Below are positions 35,262 through 45,491 of a stretch of 64,000 nucleotides of DNA, piece after piece. The position numbers and the translations under genes were made by a program. Below the pieces are notes generated by a model that worked only from the letters and a program-made list of their open reading frames with translations, was not told where the DNA came from and did not search any database. Positions within the stretch are counted from its first letter, which is position 1; every line of letters begins with the position of its first letter. Source of the stretch: Crocinitomix algicola (GTDB taxonomy: Bacteria > Bacteroidota > Bacteroidia > Flavobacteriales_D > Crocinitomicaceae); the NCBI RefSeq assembly GCF_001661595.2, contig NZ_LYPF02000007.1:62001-126000 (forward strand), written 5' to 3'.

Positions 35262-38200
35262 TTATTTTATGATGGTTACATTTCCATCTAAATAAAATTC
35301 CTCACCTAAGACGTTTTCTCCAGAGATTCGATACACAAACGTTTGGGGTGCTAATAATTCATTTTTAAACGTTCCGTCCCAGCCTTCTTTCTGATCATCA
35401 GATCTATAGACTCGTTTACCCCATCGATCATAAATTTCAAAATTAAAATTAGTTAAAGCTGGGCCATAAACAAAGAGTTTATCATTGGAGCCATCATTGT
35501 TTGGTGAGAAGATGTTCGGAACAAAAATTTCCATAATTCCATTTAAGTCGACAAAAACCGTATCCGAGTTTAAGCAGTTATTATCGTCTCTAACCGTTAC
35601 AATATACAAAGTTGCGGATTCCGGAATCGCGGTGATTTCAGAGCAATCCTCCGTAATACAGTTAACTTCCGGTGACCATTCATAAAAAGTACTTCCTTCG
35701 CTATACGCCCATAAGTTAACTTCACCACCTAGACCAATAACTGTGTCGTTGCTTACTTCAATATGAGGTGGATTATAAACTGTTATGGTAAATACATCTT
35801 CACTTGAGCCACAAGCAGGATTTGTAGCCGTTACTGTATAAGTACTGGTTGTTTCCGGTTTAAACCAAACACTTGGACCAGACTGACCATCACTCCATGT
35901 GATTTCATAACCATTATGATCAGCATTGATTTGAATTGAATCGCCTCTACAAAGGGTAAAATTTTCGAGAACGTCGATATAAGGTGCGGCTTGAACCAAA
36001 ATGGTAACTTCAGTCGGGTCGCTTTGACATCCGCCTAATACTTCATATACAAGAATTGTGGACTCACCTGGTGTAAGAGCTGGGATGTACGTTGTTCCAG
36101 TTGCCAATAGGGTACCTCCTTCAGAGTACCATTCGATTGTTCCTTCAGAAGCAATTGTGGCTGTTAACTCGCTGGCAGGGTCGCCTTCGCAATACTCCGT
36201 AATTCCATCGACTACAGGCGGTTCAGGAGTGGGACTTACACTAATTTCAATTTCAGTTGCTTCACTTTCACACCCATCGGCCGTTTCAGTAATATATAGA
36301 GTTGTACCAGGTACGGCCAAGATTGGAGTATAAGTTGACCCTATTGAAAGGATGTCTCCCGTGGGTGGCGCATCATCATACCATGTTATCGTTCCGTCTA
36401 AGGAGGGTATTCCAATCAATTCTTCGGCAACGTCACTTTCGCAGTACTCTGTTTCACCAGTGTATGTTGGAGCAGGTGGCACGGGGTTTATTGTGATGGT
36501 CACCGCATCCCCTTCACCCTGACAGCCTAAAATATCTTCAGTTTCAGCAGCATAATAGGTTGTCGTTCCAACCCCAGGAAATGGTGTAAAAGTAAGTCCT
36601 GTGCCGATTGCAGGAGGAATAAGACCAGGGTTATCATACCAATTTACTTCACCTCCGTCCGTACTAACGACTTCTAAATCTTCAATAGACTCTCCTTCGC
36701 AATATGTTGCACTGGATTCAATGTCTACATTAAAAGGAACGATAACAGAGATACTACCAGTCCCGGTAAATGTGCCTTCACAACCATCACCCGAAACAAA
36801 TGATATTGAATAACCTCCGTCCTCATCAACCAATACTAAATACGGACTTGACATGATGTCTGTTATTAATGGCAAAGTACCACTCGGTCCTGTAATTTCT
36901 ACGGTATATGGTGCAGGTCCTGTAAATTCAATGATTAACTCTCCTTCATCCCCAGCGCAAATTGTTTCATCCCCAGATATGGTAGCAGTTACGGGAGGGT
37001 GAACGTCAATCTCAATAGAGTCTATAATTGTACATCCTGTTTCAGGGTCAGTTATCTCAACATGAAACCAAGTGGCATCAGTAATTGTTGCAGTTGGATT
37101 AGGATCTGTATCATCTGAAAGTAGTAACGGATTGTCCCATTGGTATACATAGGATGGCGGGTCAATTCCACAATCGACAGTATGTGTTTCAGTAAGCCCA
37201 TCTTCCCATTCTCCTGAGCCACCATCAACAGCTATTAGTTCAGTTAGATCGGCATCCAAAAAAATATATTCACATTCAAAAGGACTGTCTTCGCCATGGA
37301 TAATGAGCTCTAACTCCGTTCCCTGATCAAAGCATAGATCGATAGTGTCACTGGTTGGTGTTCCTGGGGAATATGAAGTTGGTGTATATGTTCCAAAAGT
37401 AACGCCGTCAGCAATTATTTCAATTTCGTTTGCAATACCGCTACCCCAATAATCGCCCCATGCGTCATTTAACACAAGTTTGAAACAACATTCTGTAGCT
37501 TCAAAAGGAAGTCCTTGCGCATGTAGAATGGTGCTTTCCCCTATACAAACAACATCGTCATCAGCAATCACTTCAGTGTCAAATCCAACTGGTACTGGAA
37601 TGGTAATTGAGTTTTCACATCCTTCATCGTCTGTTATTGTCAATACTACCTCATATTCACCAGATTCATCAAATGTAAATGAAGGGTTTTCAATGGCTGA
37701 GCTACCTATACCACCGAAGTCCCAGCTCCAATCTGTTATCGAATTGAAGGCAAAAGAATTATCAGAAAATGAAATTTCTTCGCCTGGACAATTAGTTGGT
37801 GTATAAGAGAAATCTGGTTCTAAAGCTAGGCAAACTGTTTGAATATTTGACAAAACGCCGGTGCTACCAGTCCATCCCCATAATACGTTTGGATTTCCGC
37901 CAAATTGCTCGTCAATCATGTCTCCAATATATGTCAATGAGGTTATTCCATCTACAATAATTTCAATGGTTTGATTCGCTCCTGGCGTCCAATTAATTTC
38001 AATTAAATGATCTTCGCAATCTTCCATCTCAGGGAATCCTGGTTTAATTTCATGAGGTGTTGGTGTTTCTCCGCTATTTAGACCAGTAGGTGTACCCAAA
38101 AGATTGTTGGGATTGTCCGCTTCGTGAAAGGTATCACCATTATCCTGAAGAGAAATATGATCACTTGCAATGTCTAAATTTTCCACTTCTCCCGCGGCAT

Positions 38201-38549
38201 CATTGTTTCTTGTGTCAAATTCAACACTTAGGACGTTGCCTGCAATGTCTTCATAACCAATACCTGCACCATCGTTTCCAGTATTCCAACCTGCGTTCTG
38301 TAACACAAATGCCATTCCTTCACCACCTGTTGATTCGCAACCAAAATTGACGGTGAATTTAAAGTTAAAGGCCGTATTCAAGTTGATTGCTGCGTCCTTA
38401 TGGAATGAACCGTTCTCATTGACTTCATCAGCAGTGATTTCAAAACAATTACAAGAAATGGCAGTCGCATCACCGGTTGTTGTGTACTGCGCATGCAGTT
38501 TCGAGAGTCCGAAAATGAATAATAATAGAAGACCGTTTTTATAATGCAT
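35262..38549 (-). CDS. Large T9SS type B surface protein with lectin-like, PKD and Ig-like domains
   Basis: 1095 residues. Signal peptide about 1-20. The N-terminal domain (about 21-245) resembles an L-type lectin ('FTVNFGCESTGGEGMAFVLQ', 'DIAGNVLSVEFDTRNND', 'HLIEINWTPGANQTIEIIVD'). A PKD domain follows ('SFSDNSFAFNSITDWSWDFG'). Then come Ig-like repeats starting 'PPAPTYTGETEYCESD' and 'PPVVDGITEYCEGDPASEL'. The C-terminus is the gliding-motility-associated type B sorting domain ('VPNIFSPNNDGSNDKLFVYG', 'GWDGTFKNELLAPQTFVYRI'). Probable carbohydrate-binding adhesin, inferred from domains. Confidence 0.9.
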   Translation of the reverse strand: MHYKNGLLLLFIFGLSKLHAQYTTTGDATAISCNCFEITADEVNENGSFHKDAAINLNTAFNFKFTVNFGCESTGGEGMAFVLQNAGWNTGNDGAGIGYEDIAGNVLSVEFDTRNNDAAGEVENLDIASDHISLQDNGDTFHEADNPNNLLGTPTGLNSGETPTPHEIKPGFPEMEDCEDHLIEINWTPGANQTIEIIVDGITSLTYIGDMIDEQFGGNPNVLWGWTGSTGVLSNIQTVCLALEPDFSYTPTNCPGEEISFSDNSFAFNSITDWSWDFGGIGSSAIENPSFTFDESGEYEVVLTITDDEGCENSITIPVPVGFDTEVIADDDVVCIGESTILHAQGLPFEATECCFKLVLNDAWGDYWGSGIANEIEIIADGVTFGTYTPTSYSPGTPTSDTIDLCFDQGTELELIIHGEDSPFECEYIFLDADLTELIAVDGGSGEWEDGLTETHTVDCGIDPPSYVYQWDNPLLLSDDTDPNPTATITDATWFHVEITDPETGCTIIDSIEIDVHPPVTATISGDETICAGDEGELIIEFTGPAPYTVEITGPSGTLPLITDIMSSPYLVLVDEDGGYSISFVSGDGCEGTFTGTGSISVIVPFNVDIESSATYCEGESIEDLEVVSTDGGEVNWYDNPGLIPPAIGTGLTFTPFPGVGTTTYYAAETEDILGCQGEGDAVTITINPVPPAPTYTGETEYCESDVAEELIGIPSLDGTITWYDDAPPTGDILSIGSTYTPILAVPGTTLYITETADGCESEATEIEISVSPTPEPPVVDGITEYCEGDPASELTATIASEGTIEWYSEGGTLLATGTTYIPALTPGESTILVYEVLGGCQSDPTEVTILVQAAPYIDVLENFTLCRGDSIQINADHNGYEITWSDGQSGPSVWFKPETTSTYTVTATNPACGSSEDVFTITVYNPPHIEVSNDTVIGLGGEVNLWAYSEGSTFYEWSPEVNCITEDCSEITAIPESATLYIVTVRDDNNCLNSDTVFVDLNGIMEIFVPNIFSPNNDGSNDKLFVYGPALTNFNFEIYDRWGKRVYRSDDQKEGWDGTFKNELLAPQTFVYRISGENVLGEEFYLDGNVTIIK

Positions 38550-38657
38550 AGCGAAATTTGTACGAACGAAATATGTCGTTTTTTCTAGTATTTATACGAG
38601 ATAAAGTTAAAGAAAGTTGTCTTTTATCCCTAACATTGTAAGGTAAAGTTAATCGTT

Positions 38658-38999
38658 ATGAAAATATTACATAATAATAGATGTTCAAAAAGTAGAACAG
38701 GTTTAAAAATTTTAGAGGAAAGCGGACTGGATTATGAGGTTGTTCATTATTTGGAAACTCCCTTGAATGCAGATGAAATCAGAGATTTATTAATAAAGCT
38801 AGGTGTGTCTGCAGAATCAATAATTCGAAAAGGAGAAAAAGATTTTAAGGAAAACTTTAAAGGTAAGACAATGTCAGAGGAAGATTGGATTAATGCAATG
38901 GTTGAGTTTCCTAAGTTAATTGAGCGTCCAATTGTTGTAAAAGGTGATAAAGCGGTTATCGGACGTCCACCTGAAAATATTTTAAATTTACTTCAATAA
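38658..38999 (+). CDS. ArsC/Spx-family (arsenate reductase-like) protein
   Basis: 113 residues. Thioredoxin-fold ArsC family: 'ILHNNRCSKSRTGLKILEES' places the single N-terminal Cys in the ArsC position, and the RP motif is in 'ERPIVVKGDKAVIGRPPENI'. True arsenate reductase activity uses glutathione or glutaredoxin; many relatives are redox proteins or YffB-like. No ars operon is nearby, so a role in arsenate resistance is not established. Confidence 0.88.
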   Translation: MKILHNNRCSKSRTGLKILEESGLDYEVVHYLETPLNADEIRDLLIKLGVSAESIIRKGEKDFKENFKGKTMSEEDWINAMVEFPKLIERPIVVKGDKAVIGRPPENILNLLQ

Positions 39000-39000
39000 T

Positions 39001-39033
39001 AAAAAAAGGGAGCCTACTTGGTTCCCTTTTTTT
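39001..39033 (+). terminator. Terminator of the ArsC-like gene
   Basis: AAAAAAAGGGAGCC and GGTTCCCTTTTTTT pair with one G-T wobble. Flanking A and T runs make it usable in both directions, so it also serves the small minus-strand gene at 39063. Confidence 0.92.
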
Positions 39034-39062
39034 GTAAAATTTATTTTCAAATGACGTAAGAA

Positions 39063-39215
39063 TTATTCTTCGTCTTCAGTTAATCTTTTTGGTCTTAACA
39101 TTTCAACAGCACCAATTGTAAGCCACATAGGAACAGCGACTCCTAAAACAAATGCCAATAGCCAAAATGCCATCAAACCAACTAAAAGAAATAAAGCAAA
39201 TCCTAATGCGTACAT
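39063..39215 (-). CDS. Small hydrophobic membrane protein, 50 residues
   Basis: A short frame from an ATG at 39215 to a stop at 39063. It contains two hydrophobic stretches (about 3-27 'ALGFALFLLVGLMAFWLL' and on to 30-40) and a charged C-terminus 'RPKRLTEDEE'. Its codon use is like that of its neighbours, the stop lies next to a bidirectional terminator, and it fills an otherwise empty 250-base gap. It looks like a genuine small membrane protein of unknown function; homologues would settle it. Confidence 0.68.
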   Translation of the reverse strand: MYALGFALFLLVGLMAFWLLAFVLGVAVPMWLTIGAVEMLRPKRLTEDEE

Positions 39216-39287
39216 GATTTTAAGTATTATTTTTGTGTCAAAATTGTGCGGTAAAGTTAATATTAATTCTTAGAAAAAGAAATAAAA

Positions 39288-40685
39288 ATGAGCTATAGAA
39301 TAGAAAAAGATACAATTGGAGAGGTGAAAGTACCATCTGATAAATACTGGGGGGCTCAAACAGAGCGTTCTAGAAATAATTTCAAAATTGGTCCGGCTGG
39401 TTCGATGCCTCTAGAAGTGGTTTACGGTTTTGCCTACTTGAAAAAGGCGGCAGCATTTGCGAATTGTGAATTAGGAGTTTTGCCTGCGGAAAAAAGAGAT
39501 TTAATTGGACAGGTTTGTGATGAAATTTTAGCAGGAAAATTGGATGATCAATTCCCTTTAGTTATATGGCAAACCGGATCTGGTACACAATCGAATATGA
39601 ATGTTAATGAGGTAATAGCTCATCGCGCTCATGAATTAGCGGGAAATACGATTGGAGAAGGAGAGAAAACTCTACTGCCGAATGATGATGTTAATAAATC
39701 ACAGTCCTCTAATGATACTTTTCCAACGGGAATGCATATCGCCTCCTATAAAATGATTGTAGAAAAAACAATTCCTGGAGTGGAAGCACTTTTGGAAACA
39801 CTTGAGGCTAAATCGAAAGAATTTTCCGATGTTGTGAAGATCGGAAGGACGCATTTAATGGATGCAACTCCTTTAACCCTAGGACAGGAGTTTTCAGGAT
39901 ATGCCTCGCAATTAAAACATGGTCTAAAAGCACTAAAAAATACGTTAGCTCATCTTGCTGAGTTAGCTTTAGGAGGTACTGCAGTCGGTACAGGACTCAA
40001 TACACCTAAGGGTTATGACGTGTTGGTAGCAGAATATATTGCAGAGTTTACAGGACTTCCTTTTGTAACAGCTGAAAATAAATTTGAAGCCTTGGCAGCC
40101 CATGATGCAATCGTTGAATCGCATGGTGCTTTAAAACAGTTAGCTGTTTCGCTCAATAAAATTGCTAATGATATTCGATTAATGGCTTCAGGTCCTCGCT
40201 CAGGTATCGGCGAAATTATTATTCCTGCAAATGAACCAGGATCTTCAATTATGCCAGGAAAAGTAAATCCTACGCAAGCAGAAGCGATTACAATGGTGTG
40301 TGCGCAAGTTATGGGTAATGATGTGGCTGTATCTGTTGGAGGAGCTCAAGGACATTATGAATTGAATGTGTTTAAGCCGATGATGGCGTATAATCTATTA
40401 CAATCAGCTGAGTTAATTGGTGATGCATGCCTTTCTTTTAATGAAAATTGTGCAAAAGGAATTGAACCTAACGAAGGTCGTATAAAAGAACTGCTCAATA
40501 ACTCATTAATGCTGGTAACGGCGTTAAATACGAAAATTGGGTATTACAAAGCAGCGGAAATTGCTAATACAGCTCATGAGAATGGAACAACATTGCGAGA
40601 AGAGGCTGTTCGATTAGGTTATGTGCCCGAAGAAAAATATGATGAATGGGTTGATCCAAAGAAAATGATCGGTTCATTAGACTAA
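39288..40685 (+). CDS. fumC: Class II fumarate hydratase
   Basis: 465 residues. FumC interconverts fumarate and malate in the TCA cycle. The signature '[13 protein letters not shown]' is the fumarase/aspartase motif. '[18 protein letters not shown]' and '[20 protein letters not shown]' contain active-site residues, and '[15 protein letters not shown]' binds substrate. A strong terminator follows 18 bases after the stop. Confidence 0.97.
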   Translation: MSYRIEKDTIGEVKVPSDKYWGAQTERSRNNFKIGPAGSMPLEVVYGFAYLKKAAAFANCELGVLPAEKRDLIGQVCDEILAGKLDDQFPLVIWQTGSGTQSNMNVNEVIAHRAHELAGNTIGEGEKTLLPNDDVNKSQSSNDTFPTGMHIASYKMIVEKTIPGVEALLETLEAKSKEFSDVVKIGRTHLMDATPLTLGQEFSGYASQLKHGLKALKNTLAHLAELALGGTAVGTGLNTPKGYDVLVAEYIAEFTGLPFVTAENKFEALAAHDAIVESHGALKQLAVSLNKIANDIRLMASGPRSGIGEIIIPANEPGSSIMPGKVNPTQAEAITMVCAQVMGNDVAVSVGGAQGHYELNVFKPMMAYNLLQSAELIGDACLSFNENCAKGIEPNEGRIKELLNNSLMLVTALNTKIGYYKAAEIANTAHENGTTLREEAVRLGYVPEEKYDEWVDPKKMIGSLD

Positions 40686-40701
40686 TTAGTAATTTTAAAT
40701 G

Positions 40702-40735
40702 TGAGCGTCCTGGCGTACAGCTAGGGCGCTTTTTT
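40702..40735 (+). terminator. Terminator of fumC
   Basis: AGCGTCCT (40704-40711) and AGGGCGCT (40723-40730) pair with one wobble and are followed by a T run. Confidence 0.82.
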
Positions 40736-40747
40736 AATCAATAAATT

Positions 40748-41782
40748 ATGGATAAACGAACAGAGTTGGAGCAACTAGGCGAATTTGGATTAATTGATCG
40801 TTTGACAGAAAAGTTCACTATAGAACAAAGCTCTACAGTAAAAGGTATAGGTGACGATGCAGCTGTGTTAAATGGAGGTGAAAAGTTAAAGGTTGTGTCA
40901 ACTGATATGTTGGTTGAAGGTGTCCACTTTGACCTCTCTTATGTTCCTTTAAAGCATTTAGGGTATAAAGCGGTGATCGTTAATTTATCTGATATCTATG
41001 CGATGAATGCAGAAGCAACGCAAATTACTGTTTCAATTGCCGTTTCGAATAGATTTTCACTTGAGGCTTTAGAAGAAGTTTACGAAGGAATTCGTACTGC
41101 TTGTGATTTATATAAGGTTGATTTAATAGGTGGAGATACGACTTCTTCGTTGAGCGGATTGGTGATTTCGGTTACGGCAATTGGAGAAGTTGATAAGGAT
41201 AAAATTGTATACCGATCAGGGGCACAAGAAAATGATTTGATGGTGGTGACAGGAAATTTGGGTGGAGCCTATATGGGGCTTCAGGTACTGGAACGTGAAA
41301 AGATGATTTTTAAAGAAAATCCTGATATTCAGCCGGATTTGGCGGGTGTAGATTATATATTGGAACGTCAGTTAAAGCCCGAAGCGCGCAAAGACGTAAT
41401 ACATTATTTAAATGATTTGGGCGTAGTACCTACCGCTATGATTGATATATCCGATGGTTTAGTTTCAGAGGCCATGCACCTCTGTTCAAATAGTAATTTA
41501 GGATGTAATATTTATGATGAAAAACTACCAATCGATCATGAAACTTATCGGGTTGCACGTGATTTCGATTTAGATGCAAGCACTTGTGCTTTGAATGGTG
41601 GAGAGGATTACGAATTACTTTTTTCTATCAGCCAAACCGACTATGAAAAAATAAAAGGAAGTGAGCATTTGACAGTTATTGGACATTTTACTGAAAAGAA
41701 TAGTGGAATGAATGTAGTTCAGCGTGATGGCTCTCTTGTGCCTATGAAAGCACAAGGTTGGAATCATTTTTCGGAAGAATAA
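40748..41782 (+). CDS. thiL: Thiamine-monophosphate kinase
   Basis: 344 residues. ThiL phosphorylates thiamine monophosphate to the active diphosphate. AIR synthase-type motifs: 'VKGIGDDAAVL', 'STDMLVEGVHFDLSYVPLKH', 'NLSDIYAMNA', 'LIGGDTTSS', 'MIDISDGL' and 'CALNGGEDYELLF'. Family length and motif order are normal. No TPP riboswitch or other thi gene is adjacent. Confidence 0.95.
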   Translation: MDKRTELEQLGEFGLIDRLTEKFTIEQSSTVKGIGDDAAVLNGGEKLKVVSTDMLVEGVHFDLSYVPLKHLGYKAVIVNLSDIYAMNAEATQITVSIAVSNRFSLEALEEVYEGIRTACDLYKVDLIGGDTTSSLSGLVISVTAIGEVDKDKIVYRSGAQENDLMVVTGNLGGAYMGLQVLEREKMIFKENPDIQPDLAGVDYILERQLKPEARKDVIHYLNDLGVVPTAMIDISDGLVSEAMHLCSNSNLGCNIYDEKLPIDHETYRVARDFDLDASTCALNGGEDYELLFSISQTDYEKIKGSEHLTVIGHFTEKNSGMNVVQRDGSLVPMKAQGWNHFSEE

Positions 41783-41800
41783 AATTCAGTAGTGAAGATA

Positions 41801-41834
41801 AAAAAAGGGAGGCTAATTAGCTTCCCTTTTTTTT
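41801..41834 (+). terminator. Bidirectional terminator between thiL and the 41839-45351 gene
   Basis: A nearly perfect palindrome with an AAAAAAGGGA arm and a TCCCTTTTTT arm, an inner GCTAATTAGC stem, and A/T runs on both sides. Confidence 0.93.
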
Positions 41835-41838
41835 TAAT

Positions 41839-44800
41839 CTATTTTTTGGTCAGGATGTACAAGTTTCCTTGTCCTTCCAATTTGGTTCCGTCATCGGATA
41901 TTGCTGTGTAGTTGTAAAAGTACGTACCATCTTTACATGGGCTACCACTTTTGTCAGTGCCATCCCATCCATTTCCTATGTCATTAATTTCACCAACCAC
42001 AACGCCCCAACGATTTACAATTACGCAATTAAATTCAGAGATTGAGGCTGACGAAAATTGGAAAGTGAAAATATCATTGATCCCATCGCCATCAGGGCTA
42101 AAAACATTGACAGGTGTGATTTTAATTGGTTCAAAAATTTCAATAGTCTTACAAGTTGTATCAGCACAGCCATTTTTGTTTTGAGCAATTAGACAAACAT
42201 CAACTAAATAAGATTCACCCCTTGCTTCGTAAGTAGTGTCAAAAGTTTCGAAGTAGTCATACGAGAAAAACCAATCATTAAAAGGAGAGTCTAAATTCCA
42301 TTGGAATGTTGTGTCAGCTAATGGGTTTTTCGGATTAGCAAAGTATAACGATGTGTTGGTGAAAGTTACGTCCACTGGAGCTGTTCCTTTTAGATCATTA
42401 TTCAGTTGATCAGAATTAATCGTAAAATCTGCGATAGGGTTTAACGAGTCGACCTTTACAGTGTCTGTTAAAATACAGCCGTTGCCATCTTCGATTACAA
42501 CTACGTAATCTCCTGGGTTTCTTCCTCCCCATGTTCCTTGTTCAACAGTTGTTCCATCTTCAAGGTAAGTCCATTTTGGAGTGGTATAATCAGGTGTTCC
42601 TCCTGTAGCAGCTGCAAACACCTCTCCGTTTCCGCTTTGGTAACCATAAACACGGCAATAAGCAGGGAAATGGCCTATTTCGGAGAACTTAAGTTCGGGT
42701 GGTGATTGGATCGTAAAATCAAATGTTTTCGAACATCCATTTTCATCATTAATGGTTAACGTATAATCACCATCACCTAAATGATTAGTGAAATAAGCTC
42801 CAATTCCATTAAATCCACTTGGGTTAGGAGCCCAATAATAACCAATTTGATCATACGCACCTGTATAATTGAATACTGTGTCGACTTCTACATACCCCGT
42901 TTCGATACCGTAACAAAGCGGTTGGTTAACGGTGAATTCAATGTCTAACTCGTCAGGTTGACCAAGCGTGAATGATTCGGAAATCGTACATCCGTTTTTA
43001 TCTGTTACGGTAATAAAGTACGTTCCTGCTTTTAACGTATTAATCGTGTTTGAATTTTCAACGTTTAATTGTACGCCGTCCGCGTCTGTCATTACATAGG
43101 TTTCTCCGCCATTACCGCCTTCTGTATTCACAGTAATCGAACCGTCTGAAAACCCAAAACATGTTGGTTCATTGTGGATTAATTCCATGGTTAGTTCCTC
43201 AGGTTCGAATATTTCAAAAGAATGGGACCAAGCACAGCCTTCTTGATCAATCACCGTAACTGTCCAGGTTCCACCATTTAAGTTGTCAATTTCACTATCG
43301 CCATCTACAGGGACATCTGTATCTGTGTCATAAACACCTCCAATATTTGTCCAAATAACATCGTATGGAGGTTCAATTCCTCCATTAATATCAAAGATAT
43401 AAGCTCCTCCATCCATGTCACCAAAACAAGTTACGTCTCTCAGGCTGTCAACCTCCCAAGTGGCAAGAACAGCGTTTTCTCCTAGTCCAACAGGAACTAT
43501 AGTGTCCATCGTACAACCGTCTTCGTCTGTAATTACTAAAATATAGTCAATTCCTCCAGCAAGGTCATCAAAAACACCACTCGGAACCGGTCCTTCGTAG
43601 CCAACAAGTTCGTAGCTCCAAGTCGGGTCATCAGGAGCAACGATAATTGATCCAAGTGTAGGATCGGCAATACCGGGACAATCAACGGCGTCAATAACTG
43701 TTATTCCTTCCAAATCAACTTCACCAAATTCAATTTTTACAGAATCCTTAACTGTAAAACAGCCGTCATATACCGAAAGATAATACCAGCCTTCGGCTAT
43801 AGCCTCTGTGGTGATGTCTTCTGTCTCATCTCCAGTAGGATCCCATTCAAAAGTTAATTCGTCCTCATCATACGGGTCATGCACTGTAGCGTCAATAAAA
43901 ATCTCTTCTTCAGGGCAAATCACAAATAAGTCTTGGTTGAAGGTGAGATACATATCTGATGCTGGATCGAGTGTGACCTCTATTTCACCAGTGGCTGTCT
44001 CGCCGCATACATCTGTAACCTCAACTGTATAAATTGTGGTGCCAATAATATCACCAGGTACCCATTCTTCTATTTCAGTTCCACCTGAACTCCATTCTAT
44101 TTCCAATTCAGGTACACCATCCGTTTCAAAAGTAAGCATGAGTGAATCTTCCGCACACTCAATAAAAATATCATCAGTAAATACAGAAATGTCGTATGGG
44201 TCTATAATTTCTATCGTGGCTTCGGTTAAAATTGTATCACCACACTCATTAATGATTTCTACGGTAATTGTAACGGTTTCAGGTCCCTCAATTACTCCAT
44301 CATCTTCGGGTACTATCCAAACGGTTACTGTATCTTCGCCTTCCGGGAAAAAAACAAAATCATCCAATTCACCATAATCAACTCCATTAGTCGCTGTTCC
44401 TCCTATCTCAAAATCAACAGTTAGATCTACTGTATCCGACCCTACAGGACGAATGAAAGTAACAAGTGCAGAGTCACATCCCTCAATTAATGCATCTTCA
44501 CCTAAAACGGAAGCAATTTCAACCTCTACACCATTAGAGGAGAAAGAACTAGCTTCAAGAAAAACACCAGAATCATAGGACATATCTCCAGCATCACCTA
44601 TCGCCATTTTGATATGATACGTTTCTCCACATTCAACTGATGCTCGTGCATACATAACAACGGTGTGCGCATCGTATTGAATTTCTGTTCCTCCAGTATT
44701 ATCAACTAAAAATTCACAATTAACACATGGGCCAGTATTAGAAGAGCCGTTATTTAAGTTGTTCATTGATACAGGAAGGGCTGTTCCAGGAATAATAGCA

Positions 44801-45351
44801 ATGTTCTCAGCTCCATCCTCATATGGTCCAGCAAAACCTGGTCCGGAAATGAAAAAACCAAATACATCGTTAAAGGAAGAAGTTGAAAACTCATGGTATT
44901 CCTCGGAAGCAAAAACATATTTAAACACGACGGAGTCACCAGAGGGTACAAAGTCAAATTCAAGAACTGCTTCATTGTTAATAGTCGTGGTTCCAATAGC
45001 GTCGAGATCCGCATCATTTGGGTCTACGGCAACTCCTTCGTTATCAGTAGCAGACCCTGAATCGTTCGGTCCTTCTGCGAGTCTTACATTTCCTGTTGCT
45101 AAAATTACTCCTGATGGTATTGGGAAATCCATTCCGCTAGCATCAAAAAAACCAGCTTGCGCTTGTACAACACCAGCTAGGGGTATGGAGTGGTTAAATT
45201 CAACATTTGATATTTCTACTCCAGCACCTACTAGGACATCACTTACAAGTTCTTCCGGTGTTTGGGTATTTGTAACTGTGATTTGACTATATCCTATTCC
45301 TCCTATCAAGAAAAAAGAAAGAATGAACATTGAGCGTATTGCGTTATCCAT
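41839..45351 (-). CDS. Large T9SS type B surface protein with choice-of-anchor L, Calx-beta and SprB-like repeats
   Basis: 1170 residues. Signal peptide about 1-22. A choice-of-anchor L domain (about 30-270) includes 'FVFKYVFAS' type strands, seen as 'GDSVVFKYVFASEEYHEF'. A Calx-beta-like domain (about 285-370) has 'EGPETVTITVEI'. Several beta-sandwich repeats follow, then SprB-type repeats ('PTCFGFSDGSITVNTEGGNG', 'KAGTYFITVTDKNGCTISES', 'GDYTLTINDENGCSKTFDF'). The C-terminus is the gliding-motility-associated type B sorting domain ('VNVFSPDGDGINDIFTFQF' to 'GQGNLYILTKK'). A cell-surface adhesin or gliding-type role is inferred. Confidence 0.9.
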   Translation of the reverse strand: MDNAIRSMFILSFFLIGGIGYSQITVTNTQTPEELVSDVLVGAGVEISNVEFNHSIPLAGVVQAQAGFFDASGMDFPIPSGVILATGNVRLAEGPNDSGSATDNEGVAVDPNDADLDAIGTTTINNEAVLEFDFVPSGDSVVFKYVFASEEYHEFSTSSFNDVFGFFISGPGFAGPYEDGAENIAIIPGTALPVSMNNLNNGSSNTGPCVNCEFLVDNTGGTEIQYDAHTVVMYARASVECGETYHIKMAIGDAGDMSYDSGVFLEASSFSSNGVEVEIASVLGEDALIEGCDSALVTFIRPVGSDTVDLTVDFEIGGTATNGVDYGELDDFVFFPEGEDTVTVWIVPEDDGVIEGPETVTITVEIINECGDTILTEATIEIIDPYDISVFTDDIFIECAEDSLMLTFETDGVPELEIEWSSGGTEIEEWVPGDIIGTTIYTVEVTDVCGETATGEIEVTLDPASDMYLTFNQDLFVICPEEEIFIDATVHDPYDEDELTFEWDPTGDETEDITTEAIAEGWYYLSVYDGCFTVKDSVKIEFGEVDLEGITVIDAVDCPGIADPTLGSIIVAPDDPTWSYELVGYEGPVPSGVFDDLAGGIDYILVITDEDGCTMDTIVPVGLGENAVLATWEVDSLRDVTCFGDMDGGAYIFDINGGIEPPYDVIWTNIGGVYDTDTDVPVDGDSEIDNLNGGTWTVTVIDQEGCAWSHSFEIFEPEELTMELIHNEPTCFGFSDGSITVNTEGGNGGETYVMTDADGVQLNVENSNTINTLKAGTYFITVTDKNGCTISESFTLGQPDELDIEFTVNQPLCYGIETGYVEVDTVFNYTGAYDQIGYYWAPNPSGFNGIGAYFTNHLGDGDYTLTINDENGCSKTFDFTIQSPPELKFSEIGHFPAYCRVYGYQSGNGEVFAAATGGTPDYTTPKWTYLEDGTTVEQGTWGGRNPGDYVVVIEDGNGCILTDTVKVDSLNPIADFTINSDQLNNDLKGTAPVDVTFTNTSLYFANPKNPLADTTFQWNLDSPFNDWFFSYDYFETFDTTYEARGESYLVDVCLIAQNKNGCADTTCKTIEIFEPIKITPVNVFSPDGDGINDIFTFQFSSASISEFNCVIVNRWGVVVGEINDIGNGWDGTDKSGSPCKDGTYFYNYTAISDDGTKLEGQGNLYILTKK

Positions 45352-45460
45352 GATTTTAAGGCATTAATTTCAAATAATAGACTTTGTGATTGACTTTTTC
45401 GTTGCATAAAGTTGTAGAAATTTTTATTAATTCCTAATCTTTACAGTCGGAAAGTATTGG

Positions 45461-45468
45461 TAAATTTG
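45461..45468 (+). promoter_or_regulatory. -7 box of the M20 dipeptidase gene
   Basis: TAAATTTG matches TAnnTTTG, with CTTTA about 17 bases upstream. It gives a leader of about 20 bases. Confidence 0.6.
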
Positions 45469-45491
45469 TAACGCTAACAAACAAAAACACT

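Noticed and set aside
44759-45286. Plus-strand open frame of 175 codons (also one at 44036-44377)
   Set aside because: Antisense to the large type B surface protein; Ser/Thr-rich composition reflects its opposite-strand Asp/Gly codons.
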